Source of the DNA: Mimachlamys varia
Lineage: Eukaryota; Mollusca; Bivalvia; Pectinida; Pectinidae
DNA: 64,000 nucleotides
Reading direction: 5' to 3'
Assembly (NCBI GenBank): GCA_947623455.1
Contig: OX392542.1
Coordinates: 11,291,625 to 11,355,624, forward strand
Shown here: one piece after another, positions 1 to 11,080 of the stretch
Position numbering within the stretch: the stretch's first letter is position 1
Layout of the letters: every line of letters begins with the position of its first letter
Made by a program: the position numbers and the translations under genes
Notes under the pieces: generated by a model
Databases searched by the model: none
Seen by the model: only the letters and a program-made list of their open reading frames with translations
Told to the model about the DNA's origin: nothing

Positions 1-156
1 ACTTCCCGTGCAGTCTTAATGGGTGTATGAACTTCAGAACTTCCCGTGTAGTATACAGAGAAAGCAATTTGATGCCTTGATATGGTAAATACTTCGTTGA
101 AGTCAAAATTCGTGATATCCAATCGCTTAGTGCCATCATACTAGGTATAAAAATAA

Positions 157-420
157 TCAGAGAATACCAAATCGTCAACAAAACCATAATCCGAACTCAA
201 AATCGATTAAACTAGAGGCAAAATAGAAACAAAGGAAAAAATTAAAATGGAAATCCTCGTAAAAGTACAAGAGAATAAGACCAGGTGTTCCGGAAAAGTA
301 ATCGTCTTTTGCTTCATTGACGACACCCGCCATGTAAATCTTGGTCATATCCAAGTACATGTAAGCATCATTCCTCAAAATAAGAACCGAGTTATCATTG
401 TTAATCACAACAAGTAAGCA
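157..420 (+). repeat. dispersed repeat family, copy 1
   Basis: This is the fullest of six related copies in the window (others near 9930, 11081, 17069, 30608 and 31013). The shared backbone is recognisable by the blocks AGAGAATACCAAA.CGTCAAC, CAAAATCGATTAAACTAGAG, AATAAGACCAGGTGTTCCGG and GTAA.CGTCTT.TGCT. Copy 1 continues past these into a segment also partly shared with the copy at 17069 (CTTGGTCA, then AAGTA, then a Lys/Thr-codon-like AT-rich tail). An 82-codon frame on the minus strand crosses it but resembles nothing I know. Family unknown; it may be part of a larger retro- or DNA element. Confidence 0.75.
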
Positions 421-583
421 CACTAATAAGCAAACTCAAAAACGTCATCTTCATATCACACAATGCATACTAACAGAACTTCCTTCTCGGCCAACACTGA
501 GACTAACTATCTAGAACATTACAGAGTCTAAAGCTATGTTTTGGTTTGACTTAATTACGTAAAGCCTCCCTTTTCGGTGGCCA

Positions 584-1811
584 AGTAGTTAAAGTGTTAG
601 ACATTCTGCAGCCCTCTGGGTCACGGGTGGTTAAAGTGTCAGACATTCTGCAGCCCTTTGGGTCACGGGTGGTTAAAGTGTCAGACATTCTGCAGCCCTT
701 TGGGTCACGGGTGGTTAAAGTGTCAGACATTCTGAAGCCCTCTCGGTCACGGGTGGTTAAAGTGTCAGACATTCTGCAGCCCTTTGGGTCACGGGTGGTT
801 AAAGTGTCAGACATTCTGTAGCTCTTTTGATCAAGGGTGGTTAAAGTGTCAGACATTCTGCAGCCCTTTTGGTCACGGGTGGTTAAAGTGTCTGACATTC
901 TGCAGCCCTCTGGGTCACGGGTGGTTAAAGTGTCTGACATTCTGCAGCCCTCTGGGTCACGGGTGGTTAAAGTGTCAGACATTCTGCAGCCCTCTGGGTC
1001 ACGGGTGGTTAAAGTGTCTGACATTCTGCAGCCCTCTGGGTCACGGGTGGTTAAAGTGTCTGGCATTCTGCAGCCCTTTGGGTCACGGGTGGTTAAAGTG
1101 TCTGACATTCTGCAGCCCTCTGGGTCACGGGAGGTTAAAGTGTCGGACATTCTGCAGCCCTTTGGGTCACGGGTGGTTAAAGTGTCAGACATTCTGCAGC
1201 CCTTCGGGTCACGGGTGGTTAAAGTGTCAGACATTCTGCAGCCCTTTGGGTCACGGGTGGTTAAAGTGTCAGACATTCTGCAGCCCTTCGGGTCACGGGT
1301 GGTTAAAGTGTCAGACATTCTGCAGCCCTTTGGGTCACGGGTGGTTAAAGTGTCAGACATTCTGAAGCCCTTTGGGTCACGGGAGGTTAAAGTGTCGGAC
1401 ATTCTGCAGCCCTTTGGGTCACGGGTGGTTAAAGTGTCAGACATTCTGCAGCCCTTCGGGTCACGGGTGGTTAAAGTGTCTGACATTCTGCAGCCCTTTG
1501 GGTCACGGATGGTTAACGTGTCTGACATTCTGCAGCCCTTTGGGTCACGGATGGTTAAAGTGTCAGACATTCTGCAGCCCTCTGGGTCACGGGTGGTTAA
1601 AGTGTCAGACATTCTGCAGCCCTTTGGGTCACGGGTGGTTAAAGTGTCAGACATTTTGCAGCCCTCTGGGTCACGGGTGGTTAAAGTTTCAGACATTCTG
1701 CAGCCCTCTGGGTCACGGGTGGTTAAAGTGTCAGACATTCTGCAGCCCTCTGGGTCACGGGTGGTTAAAGTGTCTGACATTCTGCAGCCCTCTGGGTCAC
1801 GGGTGGTTAAA
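584..1811 (+). repeat. 42-bp satellite, about 29 units
   Basis: The unit is GGTGGTTAAAGTGTCAGACA followed by TTCTGCAGCCCTTTGGGTCACG, exactly 42 bp, with single-base variants (CAGAC/CTGAC/CGGAC, CCTCT/CCTTT/CCTTCG). It runs without indels for about 29 units. Because 42 is divisible by three, long frames stay open on both strands, including a 422-codon minus frame of 14-residue repeats. These are by-products and not genes. The left edge enters through GGTGGCCAAGTAGTTAAAG, which resembles the A box of a Leu/Ser-type tRNA, so the unit looks derived from a SINE head. Two more units sit at 3580-3665 beyond an insertion. Confidence 0.97.
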
Positions 1812-3579
1812 GGGCTCATTCCCCGAACACCAACTCTGGTAACTTGAAAGAAAGGTGTTTATATAGGAAATCATTTGAAGTTTAAGTTATAGTCTGTTTC
1901 AACTAAGAATGTCAACTCATTTGATTTTTAGACATGATACTAAACTCAGTAATAAAATTGATATAATATTTTCATATAGCTTTAAGCAATAGAAAATGAT
2001 CATTAAATATTATTTTTTTAGATTCAATAAATAAAAAATAGTAATTGAAATACATTATTTGAAAAATAAATCTCCTTAATTGAATCATTTAAAGCATATT
2101 GGTAATAAAATAGAGTTTCTATTCATACATGTTATAATAACACATATTTAATACAGCACCGAAAAATAATATTTAGACATCAGTATTTAAACTGAAAAAC
2201 ATTAAATGAAGACAGATAATACTAAACTGATGTCACACAAATTAAACACAATTAAATCTGTATAAGTTTAACTAATATATTCTGTGATATAAATAAGGCA
2301 TTTGACAGGGTTCGGCGGGCATGTAAGTATTTTGTATAAACTTATCAAAAATGGTATAAAAAGAAAAAAATATTTGTGTGGTTTAAAGCTTGATTATCTG
2401 ACAGAAAACCAAAGGGAAATTATTGATGGATATCAATCAAATACTTGATCCATATCTGCATGAGTTCCTCAAGGATCTGTTCTTTGGCCCTTTTTATTTC
2501 TATCCGTTATTGATATAACAGCTGATGTAACTTCTTATATTAACTTGTTTGCAATTTATACTTCTCTATATGTTATTAAAGATAGTGATGATGACCCTAA
2601 TACACCTGCTGATATACTAAATGATGATCTTTCATCAATCCTTGCTTGGGCCAATAAATGAATGGCATATTATTTTGATCCAACTACAACAGTAGCATTA
2701 AATTTTACTCTCCCTTGGCCTTCTAATCCTCATCACCTTCTTTTCTTTAACGACCATACTATAATGCAGGTTTTTTTAATGGTGTAGTTGGTATATCAGA
2801 TGAAATAAATTCAACTATACTAATTATACTAGCTCATACATATATGTACATTTTATATAAAGCACTAACATATTCTGGATGTATAATGCATTCATATTTA
2901 AATAACTAAAGGAGTTCTCAAAATGTGATTTAAATATAAATCACAATAAAGTTATGAAAGTGATTAAGAAAGGGATCTTTAATTGATAAAACATGATACT
3001 GCTAATTTCCTACTCCATCCGCATCGAAATAGGATATTGAACTGTCAATGTATATAATAAAGGATATTGGTTATCTTTGTTGGAAAAGACTTAAATAGGC
3101 TCAGCCTGATTTCTAATCATATTATTGATACATATGTATACTATTTCTTTGTAGGACTTTTTATATGTCTTGTATAAATAATGACATATTTTGAAATTAA
3201 TATATGACAACAATTACACAAATCTGAAAGAAGGTACAAGTTAAATTAATATATGACAATAATTATGTTTATTTACAAAAATCTGAAAGAATGTAAACTT
3301 ATATACCTATCAATAAATATGATCATTTACACATATCTGTAATCAGGTGTAATATATGATAATTTTCCTAAATCTGCAGCTGTTTTATGCAGTACCTATT
3401 TATCATTTATTTGCAAATATCATTAGTTATTGAGCATCTGATTAGTTACCAGAAGTTGATTTACCTGTGTAACTTACCTGTACAACATTTCTGCTATAGA
3501 CTATAACTCACTATCATCACAACTGACCACCTAAGTAAACATGTTTTTATAAGCAGAGTTGGTGTTCGGGGAAGTCCCC
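1812..3579. mobile_element. AT-rich insertion with 20-bp inverted ends, splitting the 42-bp satellite
   Basis: Satellite units stop at 1811 and resume at 3580 in the same orientation. The intervening segment has perfect inverted copies of TTCCCCGAACACCAACTCTG at 1819-1838 and, as its complement, at 3554-3573. Inside is strongly AT-rich DNA with a decayed LINE reverse transcriptase (2283-2790). The inverted ends could belong to the insertion, or they could be the flanks of the satellite-bearing SINE that ended up facing inwards. No clear target-site duplication is visible. Confidence 0.6.
2283..2790 (+). pseudogene. decayed non-LTR (LINE) reverse transcriptase fragment
   Basis: Reading the + strand across frameshifts gives the hallmark order of a LINE reverse transcriptase. 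It starts with DINKAFDRV near 2287, then a short block ending in KNG near 2350. Next is a VPQGSVL block near 2464-2484, then LFAIYTSLY near 2545-2571 where active enzymes have F/YADDTSLY, then DILNDDLSSILAWANK near 2610-2657. The catalytic Asp pair is lost, and in-frame stops interrupt it at least three times. The 5' part of the element, its endonuclease and its tail are not recognisable. The family looks Jockey/CR1-like, which is inference from motif spacing. It is not functional. Confidence 0.85.
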
Positions 3580-3665
3580 GGTTAAAGTGTCTGACATTCT
3601 GCAGCCCTCTGGGTCACGGGTGGTTAAAGTGTCAGACATTCTGCAGCACTTTGGGTCACGGGTGG
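3580..3665 (+). repeat. two further units of the 42-bp satellite
   Basis: Two nearly consensus units (GGTTAAAGTGTCTGACATTC and onwards) follow the right inverted end at 3554-3573 and stop at GGTGGAAGCG. They show that the array at 584-1811 once continued here, or that a second small array has the same origin. Confidence 0.92.
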
Positions 3666-4261
3666 AAGCGATAATTTCAAGGCTTAGTTTTGTGTCACTG
3701 TTTACCCTTTATGGCTGTTCTAGTAGCGTCTTACTTTAATTCAGGTATCTGTCAAAAATATATCGATGAAATATTACAATAATCACCTAAGATCTTCTCA
3801 GCAAATTGTGTCTCGGTTTAAACTCATTAACTTTGCTATTCCTTATTCTGAAAGCGAAACCCGATGATTATATGATTTAACTTTCCACCAGTCGTCTTTT
3901 CTGGCTAATGGTTCCTTTTTATCAGTCGGCAATTACATTAGACTTCAATTACAGTGAAATGAGTCCGCGTCACGTGACAACAAAGCCATTACAGGTGCTC
4001 GTTTTGAAACGGCGTGACAGGCTCATATTTCAGATGCATATTTGAAATTCTGCCACTACCACTTTTCTTTTAATTTTTTTTAGTTGGAGAAAAATCCAGA
4101 GTGATGGAGATTTATCTTGCTAACCGCTGTGCGCATGTTCCATTTTTATATAACGCAATGTCATATTAATACAGTTATAGTTTAAAATATTTAATTGTCA
4201 TGAAACAGGGCGAAGGGTATTGGGCAAAAGTTTGTTTGGCTTTAACATGGATAACGGTTGT
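3666..4261. other. no gene seen
   Basis: Unique-looking AT-rich DNA with no repeat, splice-bounded exon or RNA signature that I can support. Confidence 0.6.
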
Positions 4262-4390
4262 GCTTAACCTCCATATCTGTTGGAGGATACTGCTATCGGG
4301 TTTTATTTCCAGCGTTACTGGAGAATCCCCCGTGTTGCTCTCTAGGAAGGCTTTCCTAGGAGCTCATCTATCTCGGAGCTGACACGGGGT
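4262..4390. other. cluster of nested hairpins (possible structured RNA or foldback relic)
   Basis: Four inverted repeats lie within 130 bp. CCTCCA/TGGAGG (4268-4286) and CCAG/CTGG (4309-4321) come first. Then an outer stem CCCCGTGT (4328-4335) pairs with ACACGGGG (4382-4389) and encloses a strong 11-bp hairpin, GCTC(T)CTAGGAA with TTCCTAGGAGC around a 4-nt GGCT loop (4337-4363). The last part therefore folds as one closed domain. It is not a tRNA, and I see no hammerhead core. A short frame (4200-4382) overlaps it but shows no protein family signal. A decayed foldback transposon is the main alternative to an RNA. Confidence 0.5.
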
Positions 4391-7090
4391 ATTTTTTATT
4401 GAATTTGGACACTTGAGAGCGAGGATCGGCTCTGTTGTAAGTCTCGGTAACGGCAGCATGGAGTGATCACTTCCAGGAGCCGTGCTTATTGACGATACAA
4501 CGGTTAGGGGCTTGGTGGCAATCGAAGGGAATTCGTTTATTGTAATTTAAGGTTCTGTAAAAAATTGACTATTTGACTCATTAACGGTCGACATGGAAAC
4601 CAATTCGTTGCTATGGTAAAAACAGTAAGGATTTAGTAATTCTGGTGCTCGGGATATGTCTATTGAGAGCTGGCGTCAAACAGCCATTATTTAATAGATG
4701 TACGTATAGGGAGGGGAGCACTTAAAACAAAACACATCGAAACTGTAAAGATGTTGAGAATGATGGAGATTCAGAGCAGTCAGCTGCTATAATGAAAGCG
4801 CTGGAAGATAATGCAATTTCTCTTCATAACATTTGTCTGGATATAAAAACAAAACATTTGTCTAAGTATAAAAACAAAAACAGAACTGCCTGCTTCATCG
4901 GGCACAGTGTAAATATGTATATCAAATTAAAATACCAACAAAGCCAAGATTGCAACATAGAGAAATGCTCCAGGATAAATACTACAATGATTAATCCCGA
5001 TCATATATACAAGAAGGTACATGTCGAATATTTAATACACAAAGGCATCTTTCCCTTGGCGCAAAGGTATCTTCTCCCGAACATAAAGGAATCTATCAGG
5101 GATTTTCTCCTGACCTTAAGGATATAAACTTAAGGTCTTAAAGTAAACATTCTAATTCCAGATTAAATAGGTAACAAGAGATTCATTTCTTTAAGGGATA
5201 AACCCATTACTCAATGCAAGCTGCTTATGTATACTCAAAGATAATGTGTCTGTGAATATATGTGACCTTCTCGTGCTAGGGTCACAACTAAGGTCACGGT
5301 CGGGTCACGTTTTACTTATGGTTCGAGATTTACAAACATCCATGTCGGTTACGTAAAATAGCATATTTGAGCTGTCATGCTTTCACAGATACATGTAGAT
5401 CCAGATTATATTCTATAGTGTATGGGAGGAGTGGGATTATTCACACGGAGTCGGTGGTGAACATCAGCTTACTTTAAATACTACACTATAGAGTGCTGTT
5501 ATTGGTCAAGGAACGTGTGTAGTTTATCAATATTTTCGATTTAAATTGTGCTATGGTCAATATCTACATGTAAGAATCTTTTTTTTTTTTGGTTTCGCTT
5601 TAAAAAAGGATAGAAATGTCTCATCTATTTTTTATCATACAGTGTAACGCACAAATGTACAGTATTAATGACATAAACTTTGGTATGTTTCGGTCGGGAT
5701 GTTTACGGCTAATTAGAGGATATATGAGTTTTAAATCAAGATTTAGAGATAAGAAGAGTATTATGTATATATAATACAATAATCCTTTATCTGTGATTTT
5801 GATTAGCGAGTTTAACCAGCCCCTATCATATTCCCAGTGTAAATGTTGTATGTTGAATGGGCCAGTACATCCACATCTTTGATGCGATCATCTCATCTTA
5901 GGCTCCAAATAAATCTGCTATACTACAAAAAGATTATCTGATTTCGACGTTAAGGAATCTGCTGGTATAATAACGCTTGTCGGCAAGTCATTCCTTCTAT
6001 TTGTTTCCTATCTTTAAAGCATTACCGGAAATCACAATTTTGCAACATTTCCAGTAGGAACACAACTTCCGGAATTGTTTCCGAGACCGATAAAACTGGT
6101 ATTGAGTGGTAAAATGCTCTTAAAAAGGAGTTAAATATCTCGCTGTGAAGTGCATTGCCAAAACGTTACATAAAAGACACTTGGCATTGATTGGCAGAGA
6201 GCTTGGCCATATTGCGCTGTCAGTGTGCGCGAGAAGTAGCAAGCGAAGCCTCATAAAAACCAGACAATAATCGATACTCCATAACACCGCGGATATAATC
6301 TGCGGATGATCTCAAACATTTCATTTCCGAGGGAGTTTAATTATTTAAGGGAGAAATCCGTAGATCGATAGACTGGTATAAATGGCAATACCCTCGAGTA
6401 GTAACAACATATCGCTAACAAATAGCGGCAGGTCATGCGCAATCGGACAAAAAGATGTATGTATGACAAGTTTTTGTTTTGAAGACTACCAAATAAATAT
6501 TTCTAGAGTTTACGGTTAACATATGTCATCCGTCTAGGCTGGAGTACGATCGGTTCGTAATGTGACAACATAGATATATTGCCTGCCACGAGATATCGAA
6601 CAACTATCACTCGGCATAATACCTTCTGTCTCGCATCATCATCCAACTCGAAATAGTATCAGGACCTAGGATGATGATGAAAAAAGCTTAGTCATCTTAA
6701 ACTCAAGATTGTAAATGATATGTTACTAATGATGATGATGCGAACATTTTTACATTTTATTTAAACTTTATTTCAAAGTCATTATTGATTGAGTTAAAGA
6801 AAAACTTATCTAAAATATTCGGATGTGTTCTTTCCGATACCAATTCTGATTATTGGTTTTCGTGAAGATCCGTTTTAGAACGACGCTGTGGGTGAGATGT
6901 GTCGATTTGCCTTTTTTGTATCCTTTGATAAGATCGCAGTATCTTTCTTCAAGTCGAAAGCCATCTCAATTCCTGGAGGATATCCTCGTAAAGTAAAAGA
7001 GAGATGGTTGAAGGCAACCAAAGTTTAACGGCATCCGCCACGAGTCTAGCTTTACGTAACTGATAGCGAGTAGTCATCGGGATGTGTGTG
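4391..7090. other. no gene confidently seen
   Basis: Mostly unique DNA. A 111-codon frame (4792-5127), which stays open upstream to about 4719, resembles no known protein, and a frame of that size is expected by chance in DNA of this composition. A cluster of nuclear-receptor-like half-sites lies at 5262-5307. Short GATGATGATG runs occur near 6670 and 6730. Confidence 0.5.
5262..5307. promoter_or_regulatory. cluster of AGGTCA-type half-sites including a DR5
   Basis: TGACCTT (reverse) is followed by GGGTCA (5279-5284), AGGTCA (5291-5296) and GGGTCA (5302-5307). The last two are direct repeats with a 5-bp spacer (CGGTC), which is the classic spacing for RAR/RXR-type receptors. This is motif evidence only. 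Confidence 0.3.
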
Positions 7091-7641
7091 TAGTAACTGG
7101 AACACGAAATAGTCACCTTACATTGTAACTGGAACACGAAATTGTCACCTTAATTGGAACACGAAATAGTCACATTAATAGGAACACGAAATAGTTACAT
7201 TAATTAGAACACGAAATAGTCACATTAATAGGAACACGAAATAATCAAATTAATTAGAACACGAAATAGCAACCTTAATTAGAACAGCAAATAGTCGCAT
7301 TGTAACCGGAACACGAAACAGTCACCTTGATTGAAACACGAAATAGCCACCTTTATTGGAACACAAAACAGTCACCTTAATTGGAAAACGAAATAGTCAC
7401 ATTAATAGGAACACGAAATAGTCAAATTAATTGGAACACGAAATAGCAACCTTAATTAGAACACGAAATAATCAAATTAATCAGGACACGGAATAGTCAC
7501 CTTAATTAGAACACGAAATAGTCAAATCAATTAGAACACGAAATAGTCACATAAATAGGAACACGAAATAGTCACATAAATAGGAACAGTCACATAAATA
7601 GGAACACGAAATAGTCACCTTAATTGTAACATGAAACAGTC
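7091..7641 (+). repeat. 25-bp minisatellite, about 22 units
   Basis: The unit is approximately GGAACACGAAATAGTCACCT plus TAATT, 25 bp. It is heavily diverged, with GG/AG and CC/CA alternation and some missing units (one short unit near 7585). No higher-order order is obvious. Confidence 0.93.
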
Positions 7642-8039
7642 TCGAGACGATTTGTCTATAAATAGAAACATGGAATACACAAACCGGGATTAGTTATTTT
7701 ACCAAGAAGTGATGTCATAATTTATTGCAATCATCTGCATACAAAAACAGATGTAGTCTACACATCATAACTCAATTCTTGACCCCTAAAGACACACGTG
7801 AACTCTTCCAACTAATTGGCTAGAATTTAGTTCATTATGATGTTTTTTAGAGTTGAATGAGTTACCGTTTCAAGGAATTACAAAGCCGGGAAAGAAGGAA
7901 ATGGCTTTAAAAAGAAAGAGAATTAACCTAGATTTAACCTGATACAACGAAGAAAGCGTAAAAACAAATTTCATTATCCCGATTCGACTTGTACCAGTGT
8001 AGTATCACTTACTCATTTGCCAAACTGTGTTTGGAATGA

Positions 8040-8490
8040 GTTTTTATTCTCGTAAAACCAGTATTATGTAAAATTTAGCATTTATTCTCTTAAATCAGTG
8101 TTTTTTGGTTAAAAGTATTTTTTCTCTTATATCAGTGTTATTTGATTACATTTAGTATTTTGGTATTCATTCTCTTAAAACCAGAGTTATTTGGTTAAAT
8201 TTAGTATTTATTCTCTTAAACCATTGTTTTTTGGTTAAAAGTATTTATTCTCTGAAGTCAGTGTTATTTGGTTAAATTTAGTATTTTTGTATTTATTCTC
8301 TTAAATCAGTGTTATTTGGTTAAATTTAGTGTTTATTCTCTTAAATCCGTGTTATTTAATTAAATTTACTATTTATTCTCTTAAAATCAGTGTTATTTGA
8401 TTAAATTTAGTATTTTAGTATTTTTTTTTCTCAAAATCAGTGTTATTTGGTTAAATTTAGTATTTATTATCTCAAATCAGTGTTATGTCG
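8040..8490 (+). repeat. 40-bp AT-rich minisatellite, about 10-11 units
   Basis: The unit is approximately TCAGTGTTATTTGGTTAAAT plus TTAGTATTTATTCTCTTAAA. Some units carry an extra 7-9 bp (TTTTGGTATT or TTTTAGTATT). It decays into unique sequence at about 8490. A 75-codon frame starting at 8397 is mostly repeat and is not a gene. Confidence 0.92.
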
Positions 8491-8675
8491 TCCTTCCGTA
8501 TGTCGTGTTAGCAGTAGTCTCTCTCATCACCACAAAGTTTATCCAGATGCCTCAAATTTATAGCATACACATAAATTTAAAAAATCGAATCGTTTTATCT
8601 AGAATTCGTAATGACATCTGGTGAGATTTAATGGAGGTATTTCCTTTTAAACATGACAAGTGTTCGGGAATCTAC

Positions 8676-8930
8676 TTATCCTATAAATACCCGGTTACAG
8701 GGAATCCAAGACATGGCTGATTTAATATACACTTTATAAACCTGTCTGATAGCATTCTGTTTGTTTTGACTGCTATTTGCATGTTCTTCCAACATCTTTT
8801 TAACCATTTCATCATTAAGTAAAAACTGCCATGCATTAAACTGGACAAGCCGACCGAGTTTTACAGCGGTGGGAGGGTTGCTACATGTAGTATAAATGTG
8901 TTGTACTATCACTCGAAAATTAAGTAACAT
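8676..8930 (-). CDS. exon-like open frame, unknown
   Basis: An 84-codon minus-strand frame. Its central part, 8742-8880, reads as a plausible 139-bp exon. It is preceded by CATTTATACTACATGTAG (acceptor-like, with a weak pyrimidine tract) and followed by GACAG|GTTTAT (weak donor). The encoded stretch from NPPTAVKLGRL to QNAIRQ has a protein-like mix of charged and hydrophobic residues with predicted helical segments. I do not recognise a family. It could be an exon, a relic of one, or chance. Confidence 0.2.
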   Translation of the reverse strand: MLLNFRVIVQHIYTTCSNPPTAVKLGRLVQFNAWQFLLNDEMVKKMLEEHANSSQNKQNAIRQVYKVYIKSAMSWIPCNRVFIG

Positions 8931-9929
8931 ATCATTCTGTAAAGCTTCTTCAAATTTTTACATTTAAAATCCAATGAAGAGAATATTTGTATCAATAACT
9001 GTTGTTGAAACACCAATATTTTCTGTCGATTATCAGTATTTGTTTTCTTTACCAAAAATAATATGATTAACAGATGGCTGGTATATTCTTAATGCTAGTA
9101 CAATTAAATAACAAAATCACTCTTCACTATTAATGGAACTTTAGGTTGTTTATATAGATATACGGTATAACAACAGGAGTTCTACGTGAGAAAGGCATTT
9201 AGGAGACGTAATTCGTCGTTCCTATTATGACTCAAAGTGCTTGAAAAATTTGATAGGTTATGTCAGCGTATAATACCAAATTACCGGGTAATATAGGGAA
9301 ATAAACTCGCGCTGTGATAATGAAGCAATTTTCTGTGTGCAATTCCAGGGGATTATTTATCACTTAATCATAGACGAAATGATAAGAATTGTCAAGCAAT
9401 TATCGACTTAACTATAAATCAGTCATGAAATATTATCTAGTATATTTATCTATAGATCATCAACATAGAGAAATGACCAGCTATTACTGCCGTCGCCCCT
9501 TTTATGTCGGTCGACGTTGCTGTGATTCCAGAAAGTGATGCCATTTTGCTAAAGATCAGCAGTCAATATCTACTATAGACAGCCATAACTGTGCTGATTC
9601 GATTTATCATTTCTCATAAAATAATAACACAGTCGTATCATTGTCTGGTTAGGTCAAAAATAACAATGTATCTTATTTCTACTTTAGCATCTATACAAAA
9701 TGGTTCAAACAACTTTGTATGGATTTTGTATAACTATTTTGTTGATTTCATTTCCGTGTATACTTAACCAAATTATGAAATGATTTTGAATAATGTAAAA
9801 GAGGAGAAAAGTTTCATTATATATATAATGATGAACGTTTACATTGCAGTTATCCGAACCACATTATAGACTCCATTTAAAATTTCAGTCTCAAAACGTC
9901 AGGGTTTTCGCGTTGTAAAAAAAATCCAA
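8931..9929. other. no gene seen
   Basis: AT-rich unique DNA. No repeat unit, RNA gene or convincing exon. Confidence 0.6.
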
Positions 9930-10040
9930 AAATACCAAAACGTCAATCAAACCATAATCAGAAGAACTCAAAATATTTTTAACTAGGGACAAAAAAGAAC
10001 AAAGGAAAGATTTACATGTTCACGGAGACTTTGAATGTTT
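9930..10040 (+). repeat. dispersed repeat family, copy 2 (truncated)
   Basis: It carries the left half of the family: AAATACCAAAACGTCAATCA, ACCATAATC, CTCAAAAT, AACTAGGGACAAAA and GAACAAAGGAAAGATTTACA. It then diverges before the AAGACCAGGTGTTCC block, so it is a partial copy. Confidence 0.7.
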
Positions 10041-10708
10041 ACATGAAAAATGAATCCATGCTTGCTCTAAATTTGGTAAACATGTGGGATGTCTCCACAG
10101 AGATCGTTATAAAAAGTAAAACATGTCGACAAGAAGTTTTAAATTCTGTATGTTGCGCTCAGGAAAATTCCCTTTGTTATTGTCGAATGTTGGTTGAGAA
10201 TAAAGCACTGCTCCTCGTTGTATTATTGAACACACATCTGGACACCGACAAAGACATGACATAACTTCTTTGTGTTGTCTCGTTAATGTTTTATTGTGCC
10301 TATTCGCCATGCCAGCCCCATTGTTTAGAGGTGTTTCAGATATCAGCCAGTATGGATGCATAATTTATTGATCTTTGGTTCTTCTGCAAGCAAAATGAAA
10401 GATTCTTGATGAGAAATGACGTGTATTTCTATAAACGGAGCTGTTCAGCTGAGTATAACAAAAATAACGCCAGTCTTTAATGACCTTAATAGATTTTTAT
10501 TGTAACTTTTAATTTTCACATGTGTCAGGAAATTCATCATTTTATGTAATATGATATCTTCTTTCAGTTTCCAAAAGAATAGTCACTAGCTTTTGGCTTT
10601 AAAGCATATAATGGAAACGCATGTTTGGCAATTTGTTATTTGAACTTTATTGCTTGAACGAATCATTACTACATTTTGTATACACTTAAATGAACGGCTA
10701 TATTATAG
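10041..10708. other. no gene seen
   Basis: Unique AT-rich DNA. Short overlapping frames on both strands (10016-10264 and 10107-10361) show no family signal. Confidence 0.55.
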
Positions 10709-11040
10709 AACATTCACTAACACTGATTGCCCATGACACGTTCAATCACAATGAATGCTTTGTGTGGGGACATTCACTTAAACGGGGGTTCATAAGTGGA
10801 CGTTCACTATCAATGAATGTTCATAAGTGGACGTTCACTATCAATGAATGTTCATTTGCGACTGTTCACTATCAATGAATGTTCATTAGAGGAGGTTCAC
10901 TATCAATGAATGTTCATTAAACGAGGTTCACTATCAATGGATGTTCATTAGAGGAGGTTCATTATCAATGAATGTTCACCAAAGGAGGTTTACTATCAAT
11001 AAATGTTCACCAGAGGACGTTCACTCAGATTGAATCGAAG
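10709..11040 (+). repeat. 31-bp satellite, older diverged part
   Basis: The unit is approximately AATGTTCATTAGAGGAGGTT plus CACTATCAATG, 31 bp, about 10 diverged units. The first ones near 10709-10760 are barely recognisable and the middle ones are clear. The same unit resumes after the dispersed repeat at 11081-11240. Confidence 0.9.
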
Positions 11041-11080
11041 AAAAGACGTTAACCTAAAATATGTATATATTCGTGAGGGG

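Noticed and set aside
551..1819. 422-codon minus frame and several + frames of 14-residue repeats
   Set aside because: They arise because the 42-bp satellite unit is divisible by three and lacks stops in several frames; no non-repeat coding part is attached.
4719..5127. open frame of about 136 codons with an acidic start
   Set aside because: Protein-like at first glance, but no family, no clear splice sites, and this length is expected by chance in AT-rich DNA of this size.
7091..7641. CRISPR-like array
   Set aside because: Units abut directly with no unique spacers, in a eukaryotic context; it is a minisatellite. The same holds for the other arrays.
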